This document shows positions 1 to 7,291 of a DNA stretch of 32,071 nucleotides, in pieces. This stretch comes from Verrucomicrobiota bacterium (GTDB lineage Bacteria; Verrucomicrobiota; Verrucomicrobiia; Limisphaerales; SIBE01): contig JAIPJX010000047.1 in NCBI GenBank assembly GCA_021733945.1, forward strand, positions 1 to 32,071, written 5' to 3'. Made by a program: the position numbers and the translations under genes. Numbering within the stretch: position 1 is the first letter of the stretch; the number at the start of each line of letters is the position of its first letter. The notes beneath the pieces were generated by a model. That model had not been told where the DNA came from. It did no database searches and saw only the letters and a list, made by a program, of their open reading frames with translations.

Positions 1-29
1 CACCGGGACGGTTCGCGCGAATGGCAGTG
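1..29. repeat. Edge copy of dispersed intergenic repeat (A + B modules)
   Basis: The first 18 bases (CACCGGGACGGTTCGCGC) match the A module found at 20443-20460, and the next bases (GAATGGCAGTG) match the left arm of the B hairpin at 20579-20588. The two modules are adjacent here, whereas about 25 bases separate them near 20553-20577. The element is probably cut by the window edge. Confidence 0.6.
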
Positions 30-230
30 CGGTTCGTGCCACCTTTTCAGATCTTCAACCGACGTGGTGCTTGGAGGTCAGATACTTTTTCCAAATAAGC
101 CAATGGAAGCAACGGTTCGAAGAATTCTGTCTTGCACCCCAAGCCCGCCTCGACGAGATTGAAGTGGACACTTTTTTAATTTCTGATAATTGGACCAAGG
201 TCAACAACCTTGGAAAAACAGAGTATTCTT
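30..230. other. Non-coding leader region before the cytochrome c'-like gene
   Basis: No convincing gene is seen between the edge repeat and the start at 231. The stretch becomes AT-rich around 170-190, as expected for a promoter region, and holds a TGATAAT sequence (184-190), but no -35 hexamer sits at an accepted spacing. A short perfect hairpin (195-213) is listed separately. Confidence 0.4.
195..213 (+). promoter_or_regulatory. Short perfect inverted repeat in the 5' leader
   Basis: CCAAGGT (195-201) and ACCTTGG (207-213) form a perfect 7-bp stem with a 5-base loop (CAACA). The right arm ends 17 bases before the ATG at 231. It could be an mRNA hairpin or a protein-binding operator. There is no T-run after it, so it is not a terminator. 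Confidence 0.35.
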
Positions 231-671
231 ATGAAAGCATCATTCACACTACGCGTCTGCCTGGGCACCTGCACCCTGCTGATCGCGGCAGCCACCCTCG
301 CCACCGCAACCGCCCAGGTCGAAAAAGGCAAGAGTCGCCCCATGCTCACCGAGCAATTCATGGAAGGTTCCATCAAACCACACACCACCGGCATCAAGAA
401 GGGACTGGAAGCCGGCCCCAGCACCGATGAAGCCTGGAAGGAACTTGCGGTGCATGCCGCCATCCTCAACGAAGGCAGCTATGTACTGATGGAAGATGGT
501 CGTTGCCCCGATTCCGTCTGGGCCAATGCAGCCACAAAAACAATGCGCAACGGAAGTGAATCGTTGCTCAAGGCAATCGATCACAAGGATCTGGAAGCCG
601 CCCGCAAGGCTTTTGGCGAACTCTCCAAATCCTGCAAGGAGTGCCACGAAAAGCACAAAAAGAAACACTAG
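231..671 (+). CDS. Secreted cytochrome c'-like (class II) protein
   Basis: A 146-residue protein counted from the ATG at 231. An in-frame start at 210 would add seven residues ahead of the signal peptide and is less likely. Residues 1 to about 29 form a signal peptide (basic start, long Leu/Ala/Thr core, TATAQ end). The mature part is helical, and its only haem motif, CKECH, lies about ten residues from the C-terminus. This is the layout of class II cytochromes (cytochrome c', PF01322), which are periplasmic four-helix bundles that bind haem near their end. The role could be electron transfer or NO/CO binding; the sequence does not decide. The gene stands alone and is closed by the terminator at 726-764. 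No clear Shine-Dalgarno sequence precedes the start. Confidence 0.75.
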   Translation: MKASFTLRVCLGTCTLLIAAATLATATAQVEKGKSRPMLTEQFMEGSIKPHTTGIKKGLEAGPSTDEAWKELAVHAAILNEGSYVLMEDGRCPDSVWANAATKTMRNGSESLLKAIDHKDLEAARKAFGELSKSCKECHEKHKKKH

Positions 672-725
672 CCCATTTCGACTTTTCGGACCGAACGTCT
701 GAAAGGGCGCACGGCATCCCTTCCC

Positions 726-764
726 TGCGGCCGGGTGAACCCATTCCCCGGCCGCATTTTTATT
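726..764 (+). terminator. Rho-independent terminator after the cytochrome c'-like gene
   Basis: A perfect 10-bp GC-rich stem (TGCGGCCGGG at 726-735 with CCCGGCCGCA at 747-756) with an 11-base loop is followed at once by TTTTTATT (757-764). It begins 54 bases after the stop codon at 671. This is the clearest intrinsic terminator in the window. Confidence 0.85.
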
Positions 765-952
765 CTCCCGTCGGGCAGTCGTCGAACCCGGGGGGAAAGC
801 GAGCCACCCGGCACTTCGGTTGCCACTCAAAAAGGTGCGCCCAGCGTCATGCTGAGCCGGTCTGATCCCTGCCGCCCTTCCGACACCTGCCGAGCCGGGA
901 CCGATTTCCCACCTTCCCGGACGCCCCAATCCCTCGACCCAATGGCATCGGT
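765..952. other. Gene-free part of the 672-987 intergenic region
   Basis: The 316-bp gap between the cytochrome c'-like gene and the multiheme gene holds the terminator (726-764) and a palindrome (953-979). Between these I see no convincing gene. Short open frames here overlap each other and have no recognisable product. The promoter of the multiheme gene should lie here, but no good -35/-10 pair was found. Confidence 0.4.
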
Positions 953-979
953 TTGACTTTGAAGCCAGCTTCAGGTCAA
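953..979 (+). promoter_or_regulatory. Imperfect palindrome directly ahead of the multiheme gene
   Basis: Arms TTGAC (953-957) and TGAAGC (960-965) are mirrored by GCTTCA (968-973) and GTCAA (975-979), giving eleven base pairs around a 2-base centre with a small internal loop (TT against G). It ends 8 bases before the ATG at 988, and an AGGT at 973-976 that could act as a weak ribosome site lies inside the right arm. It may be a repressor operator or an mRNA hairpin that controls translation. Confidence 0.45.
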
Positions 980-987
980 GTCTGCCG

Positions 988-3804
988 ATGCACATTCGGA
1001 AAAGAAGAATTCAGAGTTTTCAGATCGGCCTTCTGTTGATCCTGAACACAGCCGTTTCCCCGCTTCTGGCTCAGGCGCCCGTGGTCCCCGGATTCGATCG
1101 ACCGGCCCCATCCAGCAAGGCCACCGACCTTGGCGAACTGCTCCTGGGAGAACTGAACTGCCTTTCCTGCCACACCGCCAGCGACGAAGTGGCGGCCCGG
1201 ATCTGGACCAAACAGGCCCCCGACCTTTCCGAAGCCGGTAAACGCCTGACTCCGCAGTATCTCCAGAAATACCTGTCGGACCCCGACTCCGTAAAACCGG
1301 GCACCACAATGCCCGACGTCTTCCATGCCTCTGAGCCGCGTGCCAGGCAGGGGGCCGTCGAGTTTCTGGTCCATTTCCTGGCTTCCCGCGGAGGTCCCAT
1401 CCCGCCCTCACGCGCCGGAGGCACAGCAAAACAGGTCGAAACCGGCAAAAAACTTTTCCATCAGATCGGGTGCGTCGCCTGTCACGGACCGGAGGAAGGG
1501 GATTCCACCCTTCCCAGAACCCCACTGGGCAACCTTGCGCTCAAAACCACCGTCGACGCCCTCACGGAATTCCTTTTGGATCCACATCGCATCCGTCTCT
1601 CCGGCCGGATGCCCAACCTCTGGTTGAGCAGGGACGAGGCCGCGGCGATCGCCGTTTACCTGCTTCGTGAGCAACTGGACAACCCGCTCTCACAGGCTGG
1701 GAAAAAGCCGCGAACCCAGGGTCTGGACTACGCCTATTACGAACTGGAGGCACCACAGAAACTGCCCGATTTCGCTTCCCTGACTCCCACGGCAACGGGC
1801 GGCGTCCCCGAAATCACCCTGGATCTGCCGACCGGCCACCGGGCCGACGACTATGCCGTTCATTACTCGGGCCAACTCGAGATCACCACCGCCGGGCGTT
1901 ACACCTTTGAGACCCGCTCGGACGACGGCTCCCGTTTGTGGATCGACGGCAATCTGGTCGTCGACAACGATGGAATCCACGGTTCCCAACCGCGCTCCGG
2001 TCGCGTTGAGCTGACCGAGGGCGAACACCGCCTGGAGGTCGGCTTTTTCGAAAGGGGGAACGATGAAGTCCTTCAGGTGCGTTGGAAGGGACCGGGCATC
2101 CAGGGAGGGCTCCAGCCCATTCCGCCCGGCTCTCTTTGGCGTTCGGGCGGCGATCCGATGATCCCGCTGGAGCACGGTGATTTTGTCGTCGACCAGGCCA
2201 AGGCACAGATGGGAGCACGCATGTTCTCGGCGCTGCGATGCGTCTCCTGCCATGCGCTGGACAACCTCAAGCCGATGGTGCCGGCCCCGGCGTTGGCCGG
2301 GCTCAACCCGGACTCACCCACGGGTTGTCTTGGCACCGAGATCCGCAAGGGCCTTCCCAAATACGATTTGTCCGACGGGCAACGCACCGCCCTCAAAGCC
2401 GCTCTCAATAATCGCGCCGCTATGGCCGAAGCGCTCTCTCCAAAGGAGACGGTTCACAAGACTCTGACGACGTTCAACTGCTACGCATGCCATCAGCGCG
2501 ACGGGTTTGGCGGCCCCGACGATGCACTTGCTTCGACTTATTTCGGAGTGCTGAACGCAATCGATCTGGGCGAAGAAGGCAAGATCCCGCCCCGCCTCGA
2601 CGGAGTCGGCTCCAAACTCAAACCCGAAGCTTTGGAGAGCATTCTCAGTTCCCGGCAACTCCACATCCGCAGCCACTACATGGCGACCCGGATGCCGGGC
2701 TTCGGACTCGAGAACCTCGCGCCGTTCACCCGATCCGTTGGCCTTGCCGATCAGATTTCAAGCAAGAGACCCGAACACCCCTTCAGTGTGGAAGCAGCCA
2801 CGGCGGGGCGCCAATTCGTCGGAGCCAGGGGCCTCTCCTGCATCGCCTGTCACCGGATCGCGGGGCAGAACGGGGTGGGCATTCAAGGCATCGATCTCGC
2901 GACAACATTCGACCGACTCACGCCCGACTGGTTCGAGCGGTACCTGCTGAATCCCTCGATTTTTAAACCGGGCACGCGGATGCCGTCCTTCTGGCCCGAT
3001 GGAATGTCGCTTTTCCCCGATCTCCTCGGGGGCGACACCGACAGACAGATCGCCGCCATCTGGGCCTATCTTTCCCTGAAGGACTCGATGCCGTTCCCGG
3101 AAGGAATCGTTCCGGAGGGCCCCGTCGCTATGGAGCTGGTGCCTTCCGATGCTCCGATCGTACACCGCACCTTCATGAAGGACGTCGGTCCCAGGACCGT
3201 GCTCGCCGGCTATCCTGAGAAGCTCAACATCGCATTCGATGCGAACCAGGTCCGACTGGCCAAGGCATGGCGCGGGCGGTTCTTCGATCAGTCCGGTGCC
3301 GCCAGCGGCCGAACCGACGCCTTCCTGGAACCGCTGGGCGAAGCGATCCTGGATCTTCCACCCGGGCCGGCATTCGCCATTCTAACCAGCGACGACCAAC
3401 CCTGGCCCATCGGCGACAAGTCCAGCCGCGACCTCGGCGGCCATTTCTCCGGATACACATTGGACGCGGAACGACGTCCCATCCTCGCCTACGAACTCCA
3501 GGGCGTGAGAATCGAGGAAACGCCCAGACCAATCCTCCAACCGGGTGGATCGATTCTTGCCCGACAGTTCCGGCTGCATCCCGGTGGAGACACCCGCACG
3601 CTCACCTTCCTGGCTGCAGCGGGCGAAACCATCGAGAAGACACCCTCCGGTTCGTATCGCGTCAACGGAACCCTTGAAACAACCTTGAAGCTGCCACACG
3701 GAATCACTCCGAGCATTCGGCGTCAGAACGGCCGAACGGAACTTCTGGTGCCGATCGCCCTGAACCAGGCGACCGTGGAATTCGAACAAATCATTCGCTG
3801 GTAG
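988..3804 (+). CDS. Secreted pentaheme c-type cytochrome with PA14 domain
   Basis: A 938-residue exported protein. Residues 1 to about 29 are a signal peptide (MHIRKRR start, Leu-rich core, LLAQA end). Five CxxCH haem sites are visible: C58-H62 (CLSCH), C162-H166 (CVACH), C418-H422 (CVSCH), C498-H502 (CYACH) and C618-H622 (CIACH). A PA14-like segment lies between the second and third sites (about 255-370; TRSDDGSRLWIDG is diagnostic), a fold often used for carbohydrate binding. The last 250 residues have no haem site and look like beta-rich repeats; I cannot name them. Large cytochromes of this type are common in Planctomycetota and Verrucomicrobiota, and few have been tested. The beta-propeller gene starts 19 bp downstream, so the two are probably cotranscribed and may form an electron-transfer pair. 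Confidence 0.85.
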   Translation: MHIRKRRIQSFQIGLLLILNTAVSPLLAQAPVVPGFDRPAPSSKATDLGELLLGELNCLSCHTASDEVAARIWTKQAPDLSEAGKRLTPQYLQKYLSDPDSVKPGTTMPDVFHASEPRARQGAVEFLVHFLASRGGPIPPSRAGGTAKQVETGKKLFHQIGCVACHGPEEGDSTLPRTPLGNLALKTTVDALTEFLLDPHRIRLSGRMPNLWLSRDEAAAIAVYLLREQLDNPLSQAGKKPRTQGLDYAYYELEAPQKLPDFASLTPTATGGVPEITLDLPTGHRADDYAVHYSGQLEITTAGRYTFETRSDDGSRLWIDGNLVVDNDGIHGSQPRSGRVELTEGEHRLEVGFFERGNDEVLQVRWKGPGIQGGLQPIPPGSLWRSGGDPMIPLEHGDFVVDQAKAQMGARMFSALRCVSCHALDNLKPMVPAPALAGLNPDSPTGCLGTEIRKGLPKYDLSDGQRTALKAALNNRAAMAEALSPKETVHKTLTTFNCYACHQRDGFGGPDDALASTYFGVLNAIDLGEEGKIPPRLDGVGSKLKPEALESILSSRQLHIRSHYMATRMPGFGLENLAPFTRSVGLADQISSKRPEHPFSVEAATAGRQFVGARGLSCIACHRIAGQNGVGIQGIDLATTFDRLTPDWFERYLLNPSIFKPGTRMPSFWPDGMSLFPDLLGGDTDRQIAAIWAYLSLKDSMPFPEGIVPEGPVAMELVPSDAPIVHRTFMKDVGPRTVLAGYPEKLNIAFDANQVRLAKAWRGRFFDQSGAASGRTDAFLEPLGEAILDLPPGPAFAILTSDDQPWPIGDKSSRDLGGHFSGYTLDAERRPILAYELQGVRIEETPRPILQPGGSILARQFRLHPGGDTRTLTFLAAAGETIEKTPSGSYRVNGTLETTLKLPHGITPSIRRQNGRTELLVPIALNQATVEFEQIIRW

Positions 3805-3823
3805 CCCTGGTCCACGCATTATT

Positions 3824-5302
3824 ATGAAAACTTCAACACTTCTGTTCGCCCTCACCGCGCTCCTCGTCGCAGGTGGCACGCGCGCGGCCGCGCCTCGGGA
3901 ATCGGACTACTACTCCATAGAAACTTTTCCCACCGAGACCACCCCGATGGAAGTCAGCGGGATGATGCTCCGGAGTGACGGCCGGATGATGGTGGCAACC
4001 CGGCTGGGCGACATCTTTATTGTCGAAGGAGCCTACGGCGACCCCTCCCAGGTCCGGTTCCACCGCTGGGCCAGCGGCCTGGCACAACCCCTCGGATTGC
4101 TCGAACACGAGGGCTGGATCTACTGCGCACAGCGCGGGGAACTCACCCGCCTCAAGGACGTCGATGGAGACGGCCAATGCGACGTGTTCGAAACCGTGTG
4201 CGACGACTGGCAGATCAGCGGCAACTACCACGAATACAACTTCGGCCCTCGGCTCGATCGCGAAGGCTATCTCTGGGTCACCTTGAACAAACCCTTCGGC
4301 GAAGGTCCCTACGGCCAGGCCGACTGGCGGGGTTGGGCCGTGCGCGTCGATCCCAAAACCGGCACCATGCAGCCCATGAGCGTCGGACTGCGTTCCCCGG
4401 CCGGCATCGAAACCAGCCCCTGGGGCGACATGTTTTACACCGACAACCAGGGTGAATGGTGCAACGCCTCCAAGCTTTCCGTCCTTGAGTTCGGGGATTA
4501 CCACGGCCATCCCTGGGGGCTCGCCAGCCAGCAAAAGGCCGGTGCTCCGTTCGACGGAATGCCCCAGCCCATTTCGGGCACCTGGATGAAGGACATGCAC
4601 AAGCAGATTCCGCAGTTCAAAATGCCCGCCGTCTGGTTCCCCTACGACAAAATGGGCAACAGCCCCAGCGGAATGAAATGGGACCTCACCGAGGGCCGCT
4701 TCGGTCCTTTCGCCGGCCAGCTCTTCGTGGGCGACCAGCATCATTCCTGGATCATGCGCGTCTGCCTCGAAAAAGTGGAGGGCCACTGGCAGGGGGCCTG
4801 CTTTAATTTCATGGAGAACTTCCAGTCCGGCATCATCCGTCTGGCTTTTGGAAAGGATTCCTCCCTGTTTGTCGGCATGTCCAACGCAGGCTGGGGCAGC
4901 CGGGGCAACAGTCCCTGGGGACTTCAACGAGTGCGTTGGACCGGTACGACAGCCTTTGAAATCGAGCGCATGTCAGCCCGACCGGACGGATTCGAGCTCA
5001 CGTTCACCCAACCCGCCGATGCCGCCGCCGCCGCCAATCCCCTCAACTACAAGATGGAAAGCTACACCTACCGGCTCGAAAGCCGTTACGGCGGTCCCGA
5101 GGACGACAAGAAGAATGTCCAGATCCTTTCGGCCACCGTGTTGGATGGCGGGAAACGCGTGCGCCTGATCATCGACCCCATTCGCGCCGGGTATGTACAC
5201 GAACTGCACCTGTCCAACATCCCGGCAGCCGATGGCACCGGACTGCTCCATTCGGTCGGTTACTACTCCCTGATCAACATCCCGAAAAACGTTGCCCTCT
5301 GA
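3824..5302 (+). CDS. Secreted beta-propeller protein, sugar dehydrogenase-like (PVC type)
   Basis: A 492-residue protein with a signal peptide (MKTSTLLFALTALLVAGGTRAAA). The body is a run of propeller-like blades with repeated patterns such as GMMLRSDGRMMVATRLGDIF, LAQPLGLLEHEGWIYCAQRGEL and LRSPAGIETSPWGDMFYTDN, resembling soluble PQQ-type glucose/sorbosone dehydrogenases and the membrane-bound dehydrogenase domain of PVC bacteria. DVDGDGQCD (near residue 113) looks like a calcium loop. A beta-rich C-terminal part (about 380-492) follows. In many PVC relatives this domain is joined to a CxxCH haem domain; here there is no CxxCH, and the hemes are in the gene just upstream. Oxidation of a sugar or polyol with electron delivery to that cytochrome is inference. 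Cofactor and substrate are unknown. Confidence 0.75.
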   Translation: MKTSTLLFALTALLVAGGTRAAAPRESDYYSIETFPTETTPMEVSGMMLRSDGRMMVATRLGDIFIVEGAYGDPSQVRFHRWASGLAQPLGLLEHEGWIYCAQRGELTRLKDVDGDGQCDVFETVCDDWQISGNYHEYNFGPRLDREGYLWVTLNKPFGEGPYGQADWRGWAVRVDPKTGTMQPMSVGLRSPAGIETSPWGDMFYTDNQGEWCNASKLSVLEFGDYHGHPWGLASQQKAGAPFDGMPQPISGTWMKDMHKQIPQFKMPAVWFPYDKMGNSPSGMKWDLTEGRFGPFAGQLFVGDQHHSWIMRVCLEKVEGHWQGACFNFMENFQSGIIRLAFGKDSSLFVGMSNAGWGSRGNSPWGLQRVRWTGTTAFEIERMSARPDGFELTFTQPADAAAAANPLNYKMESYTYRLESRYGGPEDDKKNVQILSATVLDGGKRVRLIIDPIRAGYVHELHLSNIPAADGTGLLHSVGYYSLINIPKNVAL

Positions 5303-5312
5303 CTCCCTGGCT

Positions 5313-5337
5313 CGGACCGCCAGCATCCGGCGGTCCG
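5313..5337. terminator. Stem-loop between convergent genes, possible terminator
   Basis: CGGACCGCC (5313-5321) and GGCGGTCCG (5329-5337) form a perfect 9-bp stem with a 7-base loop, 10 bases after the stop at 5302. No T-run follows in either direction. It is placed where a terminator is needed, between the dehydrogenase-like gene and the convergent sulfatase gene. Confidence 0.45.
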
Positions 5338-5380
5338 GAGTTCCTGCCGCCGAATCCACGAAAATCCAAAAAGTCAAACC

Positions 5381-5401
5381 GCTCGCCGGGACGGTTCACG
5401 C
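5381..5401. repeat. Copy of dispersed repeat module A
   Basis: GCTCGCCGGGACGGTTCACGC differs at only two of 21 positions from the A module at 20440-20460. It reaches the first base of the sulfatase stop codon (minus strand, 5401-5403), so the repeat fills the end of the convergent intergenic gap. Confidence 0.6.
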
Positions 5402-7116
5402 TAACGCGACCGTTCGTAGGCTGGTTTCCAAATCCACGGGAGCACGCCCACCCGAACGGCCCACGCCTCCCACAAGGATACCAGCCGTTTTGTAACATCG
5501 GGAAGTTCACGGGCTCGGTCGATCAGCTCCGATCGGTCCTCTTCGATATCATACAATTCCCACGGCCCCGCCGCTTCTTTTGCAACCAGTTTCCATCGCC
5601 CGTCGCGCACCGCCCGGTTGCCCTCATGCTCCCAGAAGATCGGTTCCCGCCTCGCCACGGATCGGCCGCTGAACGCCGGTCGAAGGCTAACCCCTTCCAT
5701 TGGGTGGATCGTTTGGCCGTTGAATTCGCGCGGATAATCCGCTCCAGACACATCCACACAGGTCGCCATCAGATCGATCAAATGCGCGGGCTGGGACTCC
5801 AGACGGCCATGCTTTTCCCGATCGATGCCCCGGGGCCAGTGCACGATCAGGGGACTTGAAATGCCGCCTTCGTGAACCCAGTGTTTGTATTCGCGGAACG
5901 GCGTATTGGAGGCATTGGCCCAGGACACTCCGTATCCCAGGTAGGTGTCTGCCGGGCCGGCCATGACCCCCCTGCCCCGCCGCACCGGATATCCGTCGCG
6001 GGTGAATTCCGGAATCATTTTCTTCTGCAGTTCCGTGGCCGCCATCGGTCGCACGGGCCGATCCGGGCGCGCCTCGAACTCACGCCCCCGCCCCATTCCC
6101 TCCGCGCACCCTCCGTTGTCCGCCAGGAACAGAAGCAGGGTGTTGTCCCATTGACCGGACTCCGTCAAAGCCTGCACGATCCTCCCAATACCCTGGTCCA
6201 TCGAATCGATCATTGCGGCGTACACCTCCATCAAACGGGATTCCCACTCCTTGAGCGGCGCATCCTCCCAGGCGGGAGACCGGGGATCCCTCGGAGACAA
6301 GGGCCACCGGGGATTGATCACCCCAAGCTTCACCATGCGTTCGCGGCGTTCCTCACGCAGCACGTCCCAGCCGGAATCGTAGCGCCCCTTGTATTGATCC
6401 ATGTCGGCGGGCTTGGCATGCATCGGCCAATGCGGTGCGGTGAACGCCACATATAGGAAAAACGGCTGCTTCGTTTTTCTTTCCCCATGGTCTCGAATGT
6501 AGGTCGCGGCATGATCGGCAATTGCATCGGTATAATAAAACCCTTCACCGGGCGGCACCTGGGTATTGCCATCGGTCAGCGAATTCGGGTCATAGAAACT
6601 ACCCGCCCCATGGATGGTTCCGAAAAACCGGTCAAACCCACGCTCAAGAGGCCAATTGTGTTTCGGCCCCTCCGGCGCGATATATCGCGTCACGTGCCAT
6701 TTTCCAGACATGAAGGTGGCGTAACCACCTTGTTTCAATACTTCAGCGATGGTAAGAGATTTGCGGTTCAGATCCCCCCGGTAGCTCTCCAAGCCGCGAT
6801 CCTCCATCATGTGTCCAACCCCGGCCTGATGAGGGTAGAGCCCGGTGATCAGGGAGGCGCGCGTGGGGCAACACCGGGAGGTGTTATAGAACTGCGTGAA
6901 CCGGACCCCGTGAGCAGCCAGGCGATCAAGGTTTGGAGTCTGGATCTCACCTCCATAGCAGCCAATGTCGCTGAAACCCATGTCATCGGCCATCACGATG
7001 ACTATGTTCGGGCGCTCCGGTTCCAACGATGCAGCTCCATCGAATTGGGGGAGCAGCAGACTCCAGAGCGCCCACGTGAACACCGTGTTCCACCAGAGTT
7101 TCGGCAATATTCTCAT
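5401..7116 (-). CDS. Secreted sulfatase (formylglycine type), canonical active site
   Basis: A 571-residue sulfatase of the alkaline-phosphatase superfamily, which hydrolyses sulfate esters using a formylglycine made from a cysteine. Residues 1 to about 30 look like a signal peptide (WALWSLLLPQFDGAAS). Metal-binding aspartates are in MADDMGFSDIGCYGG (D44, D45). The catalytic site reads RCCPTRASLITG with C82 as the residue to be modified, a proper C-x-P-x-R. The GKWH motif follows, and RDGRWKLVAKE near the C-terminus is a usual family signature. The substrate cannot be told; PVC bacteria use many such enzymes on sulfated polysaccharides. It is divergent from the Pel operon and convergent with the dehydrogenase-like gene. 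A paralogue lies at 30330-32021. A formylglycine-generating enzyme is not encoded in the window. Confidence 0.9.
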   Translation of the reverse strand: MRILPKLWWNTVFTWALWSLLLPQFDGAASLEPERPNIVIVMADDMGFSDIGCYGGEIQTPNLDRLAAHGVRFTQFYNTSRCCPTRASLITGLYPHQAGVGHMMEDRGLESYRGDLNRKSLTIAEVLKQGGYATFMSGKWHVTRYIAPEGPKHNWPLERGFDRFFGTIHGAGSFYDPNSLTDGNTQVPPGEGFYYTDAIADHAATYIRDHGERKTKQPFFLYVAFTAPHWPMHAKPADMDQYKGRYDSGWDVLREERRERMVKLGVINPRWPLSPRDPRSPAWEDAPLKEWESRLMEVYAAMIDSMDQGIGRIVQALTESGQWDNTLLLFLADNGGCAEGMGRGREFEARPDRPVRPMAATELQKKMIPEFTRDGYPVRRGRGVMAGPADTYLGYGVSWANASNTPFREYKHWVHEGGISSPLIVHWPRGIDREKHGRLESQPAHLIDLMATCVDVSGADYPREFNGQTIHPMEGVSLRPAFSGRSVARREPIFWEHEGNRAVRDGRWKLVAKEAAGPWELYDIEEDRSELIDRARELPDVTKRLVSLWEAWAVRVGVLPWIWKPAYERSR

Positions 7117-7291
7117 ACCCGCATTCTATCTCAAACCGCGACCGCTGACGACACCTGGTTCTCATGGAACGAATCCGTGTCCACACAATGTCCGCCCCCG
7201 CCGATTCACCCCTTTACTAGGTCGAACACCACCGATATGGTCTGGTGATGGTAAGTAGCGAAACCAATCCCTTCAGGCCGGGCAGCACCGA
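7117..7291. promoter_or_regulatory. Divergent intergenic region between the sulfatase gene and the Pel operon
   Basis: These 175 bases separate two genes read away from each other, so the pelA promoter and a sulfatase promoter are expected here. I found no convincing -35/-10 pair and no cyclic-di-GMP riboswitch core. The call rests on position only. Confidence 0.4.

Noticed and set aside
71-430. 119-codon open frame at the left edge
   Set aside because: It runs into the cytochrome c'-like gene in another frame and turns into an Arg/His/Pro-rich shadow translation there.
5401-7116. Sulfatase as a component of the Pel machinery
   Set aside because: No Pel system is known to need a sulfatase, the gene is on the opposite strand, and such enzymes are scattered widely in PVC genomes. 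It is kept only as a low-interest linkage observation.
7117-7291. Possible cyclic-di-GMP riboswitch before pelA
   Set aside because: GCGAAACC at 7258-7265 recalls part of a riboswitch core, but the remaining conserved positions and paired stems are absent.
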